Positions 31,016 through 39,759 of a stretch of 64,000 nucleotides of DNA are shown here, in pieces. This stretch comes from Aliivibrio fischeri (GTDB lineage Bacteria > Pseudomonadota > Gammaproteobacteria > Enterobacterales > Vibrionaceae). Both the position numbers and the translations under genes were made by a program. A model generated the notes under the pieces. The model did no database searches. It was not told the DNA's origin and worked only from the letters and a program-made list of their open reading frames with translations. Location of the stretch: assembly GCF_009727955.1 (NCBI RefSeq), contig NZ_WOBR01000007.1, forward strand, positions 62,001-126,000. The letters are read 5' to 3'. Positions within the stretch are counted from its first letter, which is position 1. The number at the start of each line of letters is the position of its first letter.

Positions 31016-33276
31016 TACCTGCCTGCTCGAATAAACCCTGAGAGTTCTTTCTCTTCAAAGAAGCTAATCATATCAGTTAAAATTTGCTCTGCATCATCGT
31101 GATGTAAAAGAGTCGCAACTAATTGTTCAACTTCTTGCTGCGATACCTGTCTAATAATGTATTTTACTTTGGCTACGTTAGAGGTATTCATGCTTAAACT
31201 TTGATAGCCCAAGCCAAGCAGTAATAAGCAACCAATTGGATCCCCCGCAAGCTCCCCACAAACACTAACAGGTAATTTATATTGATTTGCTGTATCAATA
31301 ATTTGCTTTAAAGCAAGTAACACTGCGGGATGATAAGACTCATAGACATGTGAAACTCGTGCGTTATTTCGATCTACCGCTAAAAGGTATTGAGTTAAAT
31401 CATTAGTACCAACAGAAATAAAATCCACTAATCCAACAACTCTTGGTAACAAATAGAGCATAGAAGGCACTTCTATCATCATACCTATACGAGGTTGTGA
31501 AAAGTCTCCTTCAGATTCACCAAGTACTTCTTCATAGGCTTGATTAATGAGCTTTCTTGCTTGCTTTAATTCGGGTAAGCCTGAAATCATAGGTAACATA
31601 ATGGATAAATTACCATTACCTATATTTGCTCTTACCATCGCTTTTAATTGCAAAAGAAAGATATCAGGATGATCTAAAGTAAAACGAATACCGCGCCAGC
31701 CTAAAAATGGATTTTCTTCTTCAATAGGCAAATAAGGCAATGGTTTATCACCACCAATATCTAACGTCCTCATAATGACTGGCTTTTTCGGATACGTTTC
31801 TAAAATAGTTTTGTATTGTAGATATTGTTCTTCTTCCGATGGGAATCGTTGTTGTAATAAAAAAGGAATTTCAGTTCGATACAACCCAACACCATCAACG
31901 CCCTGATTAACGGCAATACTCGTATCTGCACTTAACCCTGCATTCAAATAAATTTTCATTTGATGCTCATCACGTGTAAATGTAGGTTTATCAAGATCCT
32001 GAGTGATTAATTCAGAAAGGGCTAACTCCTCATTTTGTAGTTCTGTATATTCTTGAATTAGCGCTTCTGTCGGCTTGATATATAAAGCGCCACTATAGCC
32101 ATCAACAATCGCTAATTTTTGATGATAGTGAGTTGGGTTAAACTCCACCCCCATAATGGCAGGGATACCAAGTGCTCTTGATAAAATGGCTGCGTGAGAG
32201 TTTGCCGCACCTTCAAGCGAAATAACGGCTTTTAATTTATCTTGAGGAACACTCGCTAACATAGAAGCGGTCAGCTGAGTCGTAACTAAAATCACGGGAT
32301 GAGCTAAATCCAGATCTAACTTACCTTCATAATTTAAAAAATAAAGTAATCTCTGCCCTAGCTCACGAACATCATTCGCTCGTTCACTGAGGTATGAATC
32401 ACTCATTTTTTCAAAACGCCCTGCATATGACTCAATAACTTGACGCAATGCCCACTCGGCAGAATCACCTTGGTTGATCTGTTTTTTCAGATCCCCCTTC
32501 AACATAGGATCATTTAATAAGTGAGTGAAAAGATCAAAAATAGCCAAAGTCTCGGTATTTAGTTCTTGTTCAAAGCGTTTTTTAGCTCGGCGGAAATCCT
32601 TTAAAGCTAGCTCAACAGCAGTACCTAAACGATCTTGCTCTTGCTCTGTATCAAGACATGAACTTGGTAGAATGGATTCTATTCTTGGTTGAGCATCATC
32701 AAACCATAATGGAGCAATAGCCACACCATTTGATGCTGAAATACCTTTGAATTGTTTTTGTTCAATCGATTGAGGTTGTAATTGAATCGACCAACTTTCA
32801 TGAGCTTTAGCATGAGCAAGTACAACTGCAAGTTGCGCAGATAAGGTGACTAAAAAGGATTCTTCAACTTCAGTAAACTGACGTTTTTCCTTTTGTTGTA
32901 CAACAAGCACACCAAGGTTTTGGCGTCGGTAAATAATTGGGGTTGCTAGGAAGGAGTTAAACTTATATTCAGCAATGCTAGGAATGTATTTATATGAAGG
33001 GTGTACAGAAGCATTCGCTAAGTTTAGCGGTTCACAACTACGCGCAACCAATCCAACTAAACCTTCATCAATCCCCAATGAAACGGTTTTTGGTTTCGCT
33101 TTTAGTCCTTCTGTCGCCATTAATTCTAAGCGCAGGTTATCATTACTCATCAAATAGACTGAGCAACACTCTGTATGCATAGAGTGACGAGTATTTTTCA
33201 CGAGCAACGCTAAAGCATCATCAAGAGACTCCGCTTTAGCTACGTGATCAACTATATCCCTGAGTTGAGTAAGCAT
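31015..33276 (-). CDS. ptsP: Nitrogen phosphotransferase system enzyme I (EI-Ntr)
   Basis: PtsP takes phosphate from PEP and passes it to NPr and EIIA-Ntr, a regulatory PTS branch. The 753-residue product has an N-terminal GAF domain (about 1-160), then the EI N-domain with the phospho-His in GAANSHAAILSRALGIP. A PEP-binding barrel follows with DGVGLYRTEIPFL, TLDIGGDKPLPYL and the C-terminal CGELAGDP. The frame starts three codons earlier with TTG, but the ATG at 33276 matches the family start MLTQLRDIV, with AAGGA upstream. It follows rppH by 38 bases. Confidence 0.97.
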   Translation of the reverse strand: MLTQLRDIVDHVAKAESLDDALALLVKNTRHSMHTECCSVYLMSNDNLRLELMATEGLKAKPKTVSLGIDEGLVGLVARSCEPLNLANASVHPSYKYIPSIAEYKFNSFLATPIIYRRQNLGVLVVQQKEKRQFTEVEESFLVTLSAQLAVVLAHAKAHESWSIQLQPQSIEQKQFKGISASNGVAIAPLWFDDAQPRIESILPSSCLDTEQEQDRLGTAVELALKDFRRAKKRFEQELNTETLAIFDLFTHLLNDPMLKGDLKKQINQGDSAEWALRQVIESYAGRFEKMSDSYLSERANDVRELGQRLLYFLNYEGKLDLDLAHPVILVTTQLTASMLASVPQDKLKAVISLEGAANSHAAILSRALGIPAIMGVEFNPTHYHQKLAIVDGYSGALYIKPTEALIQEYTELQNEELALSELITQDLDKPTFTRDEHQMKIYLNAGLSADTSIAVNQGVDGVGLYRTEIPFLLQQRFPSEEEQYLQYKTILETYPKKPVIMRTLDIGGDKPLPYLPIEEENPFLGWRGIRFTLDHPDIFLLQLKAMVRANIGNGNLSIMLPMISGLPELKQARKLINQAYEEVLGESEGDFSQPRIGMMIEVPSMLYLLPRVVGLVDFISVGTNDLTQYLLAVDRNNARVSHVYESYHPAVLLALKQIIDTANQYKLPVSVCGELAGDPIGCLLLLGLGYQSLSMNTSNVAKVKYIIRQVSQQEVEQLVATLLHHDDAEQILTDMISFFEEKELSGFIRAGR

Positions 33277-33314
33277 GCTTGCCAATCCTTAAGGTTATAT
33301 AAGGTATCGACCGC

Positions 33315-33827
33315 TTAACCTTTTTTACCTTTCCTTTTAAATTTTCGTTCCTTAAACGGCATAGCGATCACCGCGAACTCTTTTAGTGCTCGACGATAAA
33401 CATCACGCTTAAATGAAACCACTTGTCTTACAGGGTACCAGTAGCTTACCCATCGCCACCCATCAAATTCAGGCGAGCGATCTCTTTGCATATTAACCTT
33501 GGATTCATCACATTCTAAGCGTAACAAAAACCATTTTTGTTTTTGTCCGATACAAACAGGTTTAGAGTCCCATCTAACTAGACGTTTCGGTAATTTATAT
33601 CGTAGCCAATGACGGCTGCTTGCTAAAATACGAACATCATTTTTTGTCAGACCTACCTCTTCGTATAATTCACGGTACATGGCTTGTTCTGGAGTCTCTC
33701 CATCATCAATACCACCTTGCGGAAATTGCCACGAATGCTGTCCGTATCGCTTCGCCCAGAATACTTGACCATGGCTATTACATATCACTATCCCGACGTT
33801 CGGGCGGAAACCATCGCCATCTATCAC
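33315..33827 (-). CDS. rppH: RNA pyrophosphohydrolase RppH
   Basis: RppH removes pyrophosphate from 5' triphosphate ends and triggers RNase E-dependent mRNA decay. The 170-residue Nudix protein has the full box GxxxxxE...REUxEExGU in [20 protein letters not shown] followed by VGL. It starts [17 protein letters not shown] and ends in a basic Lys/Arg-rich tail. It heads the rppH-ptsP operon and is divergent from mutH across a 597-base spacer. Confidence 0.96.
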   Translation of the reverse strand: MIDGDGFRPNVGIVICNSHGQVFWAKRYGQHSWQFPQGGIDDGETPEQAMYRELYEEVGLTKNDVRILASSRHWLRYKLPKRLVRWDSKPVCIGQKQKWFLLRLECDESKVNMQRDRSPEFDGWRWVSYWYPVRQVVSFKRDVYRRALKEFAVIAMPFKERKFKRKGKKG

Positions 33828-34424
33828 TGGATGACCTCATCATAAACTTATATTGACTCTGATTTTTTCACAGATCGGCTCTTTGAGCAAACAGGATCAC
33901 GCTTTCTTGTCACGTTTTACCAAAATAACCTAATTTTCTGAATAACTTTTAATCACTGCTTAACTTATCAACACAACAATGAGATATAAGCCACATTTAT
34001 TCACCTTTTCTGTGTATAACTTTGTGTAGAAGCTAAAAATAAATCACAAACGGTAAAAGTTAGCTCTTTAAACACAAAATAAAAACAAAGGCAGTAAATA
34101 AACAAAAAACAATAAAACCAATAAGTTAAACAAAAGATCTTTGCTTTGATCTTTTGTATTAAAAAGTGATTGGATAATATAAACACAGATCGGTTAAAGA
34201 TCCACCAACAACCTAATTACCCACAATTAAGGCCATCTGATTAAGTATAAGAACTAAAAGTCAATGAGTTATTCAAAATTAAAGCACTGTATATGGATCC
34301 AGAAAAATAAGTAACGGATAAAATATATACACCATTGTGGATAACTTACTAAGATCCAAATTAGGTCAAAAAATAATGTTGATAATATGATAATCTATTC
34401 ATTCAATCATGTTGAAGAGTCTTT
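33828..34424. promoter_or_regulatory. AT-rich rppH-mutH spacer with DnaA-box and GATC clusters
   Basis: 597 AT-rich bases without a credible gene. On the minus strand two exact DnaA boxes of form TTATNCACA lie at 34011-34019 and 34336-34344. Near matches TTATCAACA (33965-33973) and TTACCCACA (34217-34225) are on the plus strand. Eight GATC sites start at 33873, 33895, 34136, 34148, 34188, 34199, 34296 and 34353. A perfect inverted repeat CAAAAGATC/GATCTTTTG spans 34131-34156. The mutH and rppH promoters must be here. Confidence 0.55.
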
Positions 34425-35093
34425 ATGAGCTTACCACCACCAAATACTATTGATGAATTATTACAACGAGCAGAAAGCATTGCAGGCTATACGCTATCTG
34501 AGTTGGCAGAGCAGGCCGGTATCCCTGTGCCTGAAAATTTAAAGCGAGATAAAGGCTGGGTTGGTCAATTATTAGAATGGCATTTAGGAGCTTCAGCTGG
34601 CAGTAAACCTTTACCTGATTTCATCGATCTTAGTGTAGAACTAAAAACCATTCCAATCAGCTACACAGGTAAACCATTAGAAACAACTTTTGTTTGTGTC
34701 GCTCCATTAACAGGCGTACACAGCTTACAGTGGGAAGAGTCTCATGTTCGTCATAAACTGGCTCATGTATTATGGATCCCTGTAGAAGGCGAGCGAGAGA
34801 TCCCTGTCGGTGATCGTCATGTCGGATATCCAGTTTTATGGCAACCTTCTTTGGAAGAAGAACGACAATTAAAACAAGATTGGGAAGAGTTGATGGATTT
34901 AATTGTGCTCGGTAAGGTTGAGTCAATTACAGCAAAACATGGCGAAGTTCTTCAATTAAGACCTAAAGCAGCAAACAGCCAAGCATTAACTGAGGCTTAT
35001 GGTGAAAATGGGCAACCGATAAAAACGCTACCTCGCGGTTTTTATTTAAAAACTCAATTTACTCATTCTATATTAACTTCATTCTTCAGCTAA
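34425..35093 (+). CDS. mutH: DNA mismatch repair endonuclease MutH
   Basis: MutH nicks the unmethylated strand at hemimethylated GATC sites when activated by MutS-MutL. The 222-residue product has the type II nuclease triad Asp65, Glu72 and Lys74 in [14 protein letters not shown], the same spacing as E. coli Asp70, Glu77 and Lys79. Its presence implies Dam-directed repair in this organism. It converges on vpsR with a shared terminator. Its promoter region is rich in GATC. Confidence 0.96.
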   Translation: MSLPPPNTIDELLQRAESIAGYTLSELAEQAGIPVPENLKRDKGWVGQLLEWHLGASAGSKPLPDFIDLSVELKTIPISYTGKPLETTFVCVAPLTGVHSLQWEESHVRHKLAHVLWIPVEGEREIPVGDRHVGYPVLWQPSLEEERQLKQDWEELMDLIVLGKVESITAKHGEVLQLRPKAANSQALTEAYGENGQPIKTLPRGFYLKTQFTHSILTSFFS

Positions 35094-35132
35094 AAAAATA
35101 GGCCTACCTAATTCAAGGTAAGCCTATTTTTT
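35094..35132. terminator. Bidirectional terminator between mutH and vpsR
   Basis: The arms AAATAGGCCTACCT and AGGTAAGCCTATTT pair with one mismatch around a six-base loop, flanked by A and T runs. Confidence 0.87.
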
Positions 35133-35147
35133 CAATCAAAAGCTCGG

Positions 35148-36485
35148 TTAGCTATAGCTTCTCGGCTCTGAAATTAAATTATGTTTATTCAATAAACGAT
35201 ACATAGTTGCTCGTGAAACACCCAGCTCTTTTGCCGCTGAAGATACTTGACCATCATGAGATTCTAATACCATCAATAATGCATCTCGCTCAGAGTTTTC
35301 ACGGATAACACGTAAACTACGTTTAGTTTCACTGCGTTGTGGTAAATCTAAATGTTCAAGATCAATTGTCATGCTATCGGCAAGTAATACAGCACGTTTC
35401 ACTTGGTTTACCAATTCACGAACATTACCTGGCCATTGATAATGTAGCATAGTTTGTAATGCTTCTTCAGAGAACGTTCTTGCTTGTGTATTGTATTCTT
35501 TTGCATAACGCTGTAAGAAATGCTCTGCTAAAACCGAGATATCTGAACTTCTCTCTTTTAAAGACGGAACATGAATACGTAATACATTTAAACGATAATA
35601 CAACTCTTCTTTAAAGCTGCCTTCTTCAATCGCTTTTTCTAAATCAATGTGGCTTGCAACAATTACACGAACATCTAAATCAACAAAACCTTTTTCAGTC
35701 TCAATATTACCTTCTTGTAGGAATCGTAATAAATGCTGCTGCTGACTAGCTGGCAAATCATTAATATCATTTAAAAATAATGTACCACCATTGGCTTGGA
35801 ATAATTTTGATTCTTCCGGTGACGAAGAATGAGAACCAAACAGCTCCTGCTCAATCTTGCTTTCAGATAACGAACCACAATTTAATGAAACAAATGGACC
35901 TTTATTACGGCCTGATGATTCATGAACTGCTTTTGCTACCGCATCTTTACCTACACCGCTTTCACCAGAAATAAGAATAGAAACATCTGTTGGAGCAACA
36001 CGGCGAATTTGATCTCGTAAACGTTTCACCGCAGGTGCTTCACCTAAAATACCTAGATCCGATTTATTACCCATATTAGGCCATACTTTACGCTCTAGCT
36101 TAAGCATACCTAGCTGGTGACCAATCGTACTTAATAATTGAGCATCTGGAATCGGTGCAGTGAAGAAATCAATACAGAAGTTTACAATGAACTGGCAAAT
36201 AGTATCTGAACTTAGCTGAGACTCACGGATGAAAGCCATCCAACGAACTTGCTTATTGTTATTTACTAATGTTGCAATGCCATTAAGACTAAAATCATCT
36301 TGGCTTAAATCAACAATACCAATACATGGCCCAATCTCGTCAAACAGAGCTTGAGCTGCTCGAAGATCATAGCAACGATGACAACGCCAACCTACTTGTT
36401 CTAAAACGGCTAACCAAGGTTCATAGCTGCCACCAACAACAACTAAAGAGCCTGGAACCGAATCCATACGAAATTGAGTACCCAT
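35148..36485 (-). CDS. vpsR: Biofilm master regulator VpsR (NtrC-like)
   Basis: In V. cholerae VpsR activates polysaccharide (vps) genes with cyclic di-GMP. The 445-residue product has an N-terminal receiver-like domain (about 1-130; GIVDLSQDDFSLNG holds the phospho-acceptor-like Asp), an AAA domain (about 150-370; Walker A GESGVGKD) and a Fis-type helix-turn-helix at the end (SSAAKELGVSRATMYRLLNKHNLI). The GAFTGA loop needed to contact sigma-54 is missing, replaced by FGSHSSSPEESKLFQ. Walker B reads LFLND rather than LFLDE. Both agree with VpsR acting with sigma-70. The place next to lysS matches vibrios. Confidence 0.9.
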   Translation of the reverse strand: MGTQFRMDSVPGSLVVVGGSYEPWLAVLEQVGWRCHRCYDLRAAQALFDEIGPCIGIVDLSQDDFSLNGIATLVNNNKQVRWMAFIRESQLSSDTICQFIVNFCIDFFTAPIPDAQLLSTIGHQLGMLKLERKVWPNMGNKSDLGILGEAPAVKRLRDQIRRVAPTDVSILISGESGVGKDAVAKAVHESSGRNKGPFVSLNCGSLSESKIEQELFGSHSSSPEESKLFQANGGTLFLNDINDLPASQQQHLLRFLQEGNIETEKGFVDLDVRVIVASHIDLEKAIEEGSFKEELYYRLNVLRIHVPSLKERSSDISVLAEHFLQRYAKEYNTQARTFSEEALQTMLHYQWPGNVRELVNQVKRAVLLADSMTIDLEHLDLPQRSETKRSLRVIRENSERDALLMVLESHDGQVSSAAKELGVSRATMYRLLNKHNLISEPRSYS

Positions 36486-36820
36486 AACACTACCTCTAAA
36501 TTCTTATTTCTAAACCAACTAAAAATGTTTCTTAGATGCAACTATACAGGTTTTAAGACCTTATCTCGTCTCACAAATGAGATGCGCGTCATCCTTTTAA
36601 CAAAAAAAATACATCTCGAGCATAATAAATAAATGACAGTTAACATATTAAAGAAATAGTTGAATCAAATATGAGATTGGAGAAGATTTATTGCATAAAA
36701 AAAAAGGTTTTTATTACTTTTTAACCGTTACATGACTATTAATTTGAATTGTAAAAATTAAGTCAATTGATAAAAAAGTGTAGTTATTTTCTCATTTTTA
36801 GTGCTTTGAGTAAGATAAAT
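36486..36820. other. vpsR upstream region
   Basis: About 335 AT-rich bases between the vpsR start and the lysS terminator. It holds two short palindromes, AGGTTTTAAGACCT (36548-36561, 12 of 14 symmetric) and TCTCACAAATGAGA (36571-36584). The vpsR promoter must be here. An A9 and T5 tract lies near 36700. No gene is seen. Confidence 0.5.
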
Positions 36821-36850
36821 AAAAAAAGAGCGGCTATTTAGCCGCTCTTT
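36821..36850 (-). terminator. Intrinsic terminator of lysS
   Basis: A perfect stem AAAGAGCGGCT/AGCCGCTCTTT with a four-base loop, followed on the minus strand by a run of T, about 25 bases after the lysS stop codon. Confidence 0.9.
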
Positions 36851-36872
36851 CATCATCTTTATTTATTCTTTA

Positions 36873-38378
36873 TTACGCTTGTGGACGCATTGATGGGAAT
36901 AAAATAACGTCACGAATTGTGTGCGTGTTAGTTAATAGCATAACTAAACGGTCAATACCAATACCCTGACCAGCTGTTGGTGGTAAACCATGCTCAAGAG
37001 CTGTGATGTAGTCTGCATCGTAGTACATAGCTTCATCATCACCAGATTCTTTAGCATTAACTTGCGCTTTAAAACGCTCGTCTTGATCTTGTGCATCATT
37101 CAGCTCAGAGAAACCATTCGCAACTTCACGACCACCAATGAAAAATTCAAAACGGTCTGTAATGAAATCATTGTCATCGTTACGACGTGCTAATGGAGAA
37201 ATATCAGCTGGGTATTCTGTAATGAATGTTGGTTGCATTAACTTAGGTTCAGCAGTTTCACCGAAGATTTCTTCAAGAAGCTGACCACATGTCCAGAAGC
37301 TTTCAACTTCAACATGTACAGATTTAGCAATAGATACCATTAGATCGCGATCTTTAACGCCTTCGTATGTTAGCGCTTGGATCTCAGCGTGATCTGGGTT
37401 GTATTGTTTGATCGCATCTAACATGCTCATACGAGCGTATTTGCCACCAAAATCAACCGTGTGTTCACCGTAAGGCATTTTGTCACTACCTAAAACAGAT
37501 GTTGCTACTGTAGATAGCATTTCTTCTGTAAGGTCCATTAGATCGTTGTAATCTGCGTACGCCATGTAGAATTCCATCATTGTGAATTCTGGGTTATGAC
37601 GTGGAGATAGACCTTCGTTACGGAAGTTACGGTTAATTTCGAATACACGTTCAAAACCACCAACAACTAAACGTTTTAAGTAAAGCTCTGGAGCGATACG
37701 TAGGTACATATCAACATCAAGTGCATTATGATGTGTTACGAATGGACGAGCAGAAGCACCACCTGGGATAACGTGCATCATAGGAGTTTCAACTTCCATG
37801 AAGCCTTTATCAACCATGAAGTTACGGATAGCAGCAACCACTTTAGAACGAACGATAAATGCATGACGTGAGTCATCATTTACGATTAGATCTACGTAAC
37901 GTTGACGGTAACGCATCTCTTGGTCTGTTAAACCATGGAATTTTTCTGGTAATGGACGTAATGCTTTTGTTAGCAGTACATACTCTTCCATGTTCACGTA
38001 AAGGTCACCTTTACCTGACTTATGAAGTGCACCTTTAACACCGATGATGTCACCGATATCCAAACCTTGGTATTTGTCTTTTAGTTCTTTTTGAACTTCT
38101 TTTGCTGCGTAAGCTTGGATCTTACCAGACACTTCTTGAATCAATAAGAAAGGACCACGCTTAGCCATAACACGGCCAGCAATTGCAACAACGTGGTTCA
38201 GTTCTTCTAGCTCTTCTTTGGTCTTTTCACCAAATTCAGCTTGAAGATCACCCGCTAGGCTATCACGACGGAAGTCATTTGGGTGGCCATTAGCTTTACA
38301 TGCTTGACGAATATGGTCTAATTTACCACGACGTTCAGCAATCAGTTTGTTTTCATCTAGTTGTACTTGTTCAGTCAT
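36873..38378 (-). CDS. lysS: Lysyl-tRNA synthetase (class II)
   Basis: LysS charges tRNA-Lys. The 501-residue product has an N-terminal OB-fold anticodon-binding domain (about 60-150; [17 protein letters not shown]) and a class II catalytic domain. Motif 2 is [20 protein letters not shown] and motif 3 is [14 protein letters not shown]. It follows prfB by 13 bases, the prfB-lysS pair as in E. coli, and ends the xerD-dsbC-recJ-prfB-lysS run. Confidence 0.98.
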   Translation of the reverse strand: MTEQVQLDENKLIAERRGKLDHIRQACKANGHPNDFRRDSLAGDLQAEFGEKTKEELEELNHVVAIAGRVMAKRGPFLLIQEVSGKIQAYAAKEVQKELKDKYQGLDIGDIIGVKGALHKSGKGDLYVNMEEYVLLTKALRPLPEKFHGLTDQEMRYRQRYVDLIVNDDSRHAFIVRSKVVAAIRNFMVDKGFMEVETPMMHVIPGGASARPFVTHHNALDVDMYLRIAPELYLKRLVVGGFERVFEINRNFRNEGLSPRHNPEFTMMEFYMAYADYNDLMDLTEEMLSTVATSVLGSDKMPYGEHTVDFGGKYARMSMLDAIKQYNPDHAEIQALTYEGVKDRDLMVSIAKSVHVEVESFWTCGQLLEEIFGETAEPKLMQPTFITEYPADISPLARRNDDNDFITDRFEFFIGGREVANGFSELNDAQDQDERFKAQVNAKESGDDEAMYYDADYITALEHGLPPTAGQGIGIDRLVMLLTNTHTIRDVILFPSMRPQA

Positions 38379-38391
38379 AATGAACCCTTTC

Positions 38392-39490
38392 TTATAATCC
38401 AGATTTTAAGCTGGCTTCGATAAATTTATCTAAATCACCGTCTAGAACGGCTTGCGTATTACGGTTTTCAATGCCGGTACGCAAATCTTTAATGCGTGAA
38501 TCATCTAATACGTATGAGCGAATTTGACTGCCCCATCCGATATCAGATTTAGCGTCTTCATTGGCCTGTTTTTCAGCATTTTGCTTTTGCAACTCATATT
38601 CAAACAATTTCGCACGTAACTGCTTCATTGCTTGATCTTTGTTTTTATGCTGAGAACGGTCATTCTGACACTGAACAACGATATTTGTTGGTACGTGAGT
38701 AATACGTACAGCAGATTCGGTGGTGTTTACGTGTTGACCACCCGCACCAGAAGCACGGTAAACATCAATACGTAAATCAGAAGGGTTGATATCAATCTGA
38801 ATGTTGTCATCAATCTCTGGATAAATAAATGCAGATGCAAATGAAGTATGGCGACGACCACTAGAATCAAATGGCGATTTACGAACTAAACGGTGAACAC
38901 CGGTTTCTGTACGTAACCAACCATAAGCATATTCACCAGCAATACGAACTGTTGCGCCTTTAAGACCTGCAACTTCACCTTCCGATACCTCGATAACTTC
39001 TACTTTAAAGCCTTTCGCTTCTGCCCAACGTAAATACATACGCAGCATCATAGAAGTCCAATCTTGAGCTTCTGTACCACCAGAGCCTGATTGTAGATCG
39101 ATATAACAGTCAGAAGCATCGTGATCACCAGAGAACATACGGCGAAATTCAAGTTTAGCTAACTTAGCTTCTAGCTCAGCCAGTTCAGGTTCAATTTCGT
39201 CAAATGTTTCTTGATCTTCTTCTTCAACCGCAAGCTCTAGTAAGCCATCTACGTCTTCAACGCCTTGATCTAAAAGATCAATAGTTTCAACAACAGCTTC
39301 TAGTGATGCACGTTCTTTACCTAGTGCTTGCGCACGCTCAGGTTCATTCCATACATCAGGTTGTTCTAGCTCTGCATTTACCTCTTCTAAACGCTCTTTT
39401 TTAGCGTCATAGTCAAAGGTACCCCCTCAGGATATTTGTGCGTTCAGACACATCCTGGAGACGGTTTTTAATAGGATTAATTTCGAACAT
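38392..39490 (-). CDS. prfB: Peptide chain release factor RF2, programmed +1 frameshift
   Basis: RF2 releases peptides at UGA and UAA. Translation starts at the ATG at 39490 ([19 protein letters not shown]) and reaches an in-frame TGA at 39413-39415 after 25 codons. Upstream is the classic shift signal: AGGGGG, then TAC, CTT, TGA, C. Skipping base 39415 joins the frame ending at 38392 and gives 365 residues, the E. coli length. Seen downstream are the UGA-reading SPF tripeptide in RKSPFDSSG and the catalytic GGQ in [11 protein letters not shown], with Ala four residues before it. Reading only from the internal Met at 39138 would lose the N-terminal third. Confidence 0.97.
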
Positions 39491-39683
39491 GGTGTTTTAT
39501 CATCGCCGAATAAAAAATAACCGAGAGATTTTAACCAAAAGTGTGATAGAAATCGAGGTATTTCACCCTCTGAAAGCAAGAACAATAAAGATTGAGAAAA
39601 TGGTGTAAAAAACATCACACCAAAACGTTTTTTATTTAACTTTCACAAGGAAAATAAGGCCTATCTGTTTTCAACTAAACCAT

Positions 39684-39722
39684 AAAAATAACAACTCATT
39701 AAGTCTTTTTTAATGAGTTGTT
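39684..39722 (-). terminator. Intrinsic terminator of recJ
   Basis: A perfect 13-pair inverted repeat AACAACTCATTAA/TTAATGAGTTGTT with a seven-base loop. On the minus strand it is followed by ATTTTTAT. It lies about 40 bases after the recJ stop, so prfB probably has its own promoter in the following 190 bases. Confidence 0.7.
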
Positions 39723-39759
39723 CAGTGAAAATTAACGTGTTTTACGGATTATTCATGAA

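Noticed and set aside
34001-34186. 61-codon open frame in the rppH-mutH spacer
   Set aside because: Hydrophobic by AT composition only; lies over the DnaA/GATC cluster and lacks a ribosome site.
33828-34424. Chromosome origin, or the chromosome II replication trigger site crtS
   Set aside because: DnaA boxes and GATC sites suggest it, but none of the gene neighbours expected at oriC or at crtS is here, and only two boxes are exact.
38392-39138. A 248-residue truncated RF2 starting at an internal Met
   Set aside because: The conserved frameshift signal upstream joins the missing N-terminal part to give the normal 365 residues.
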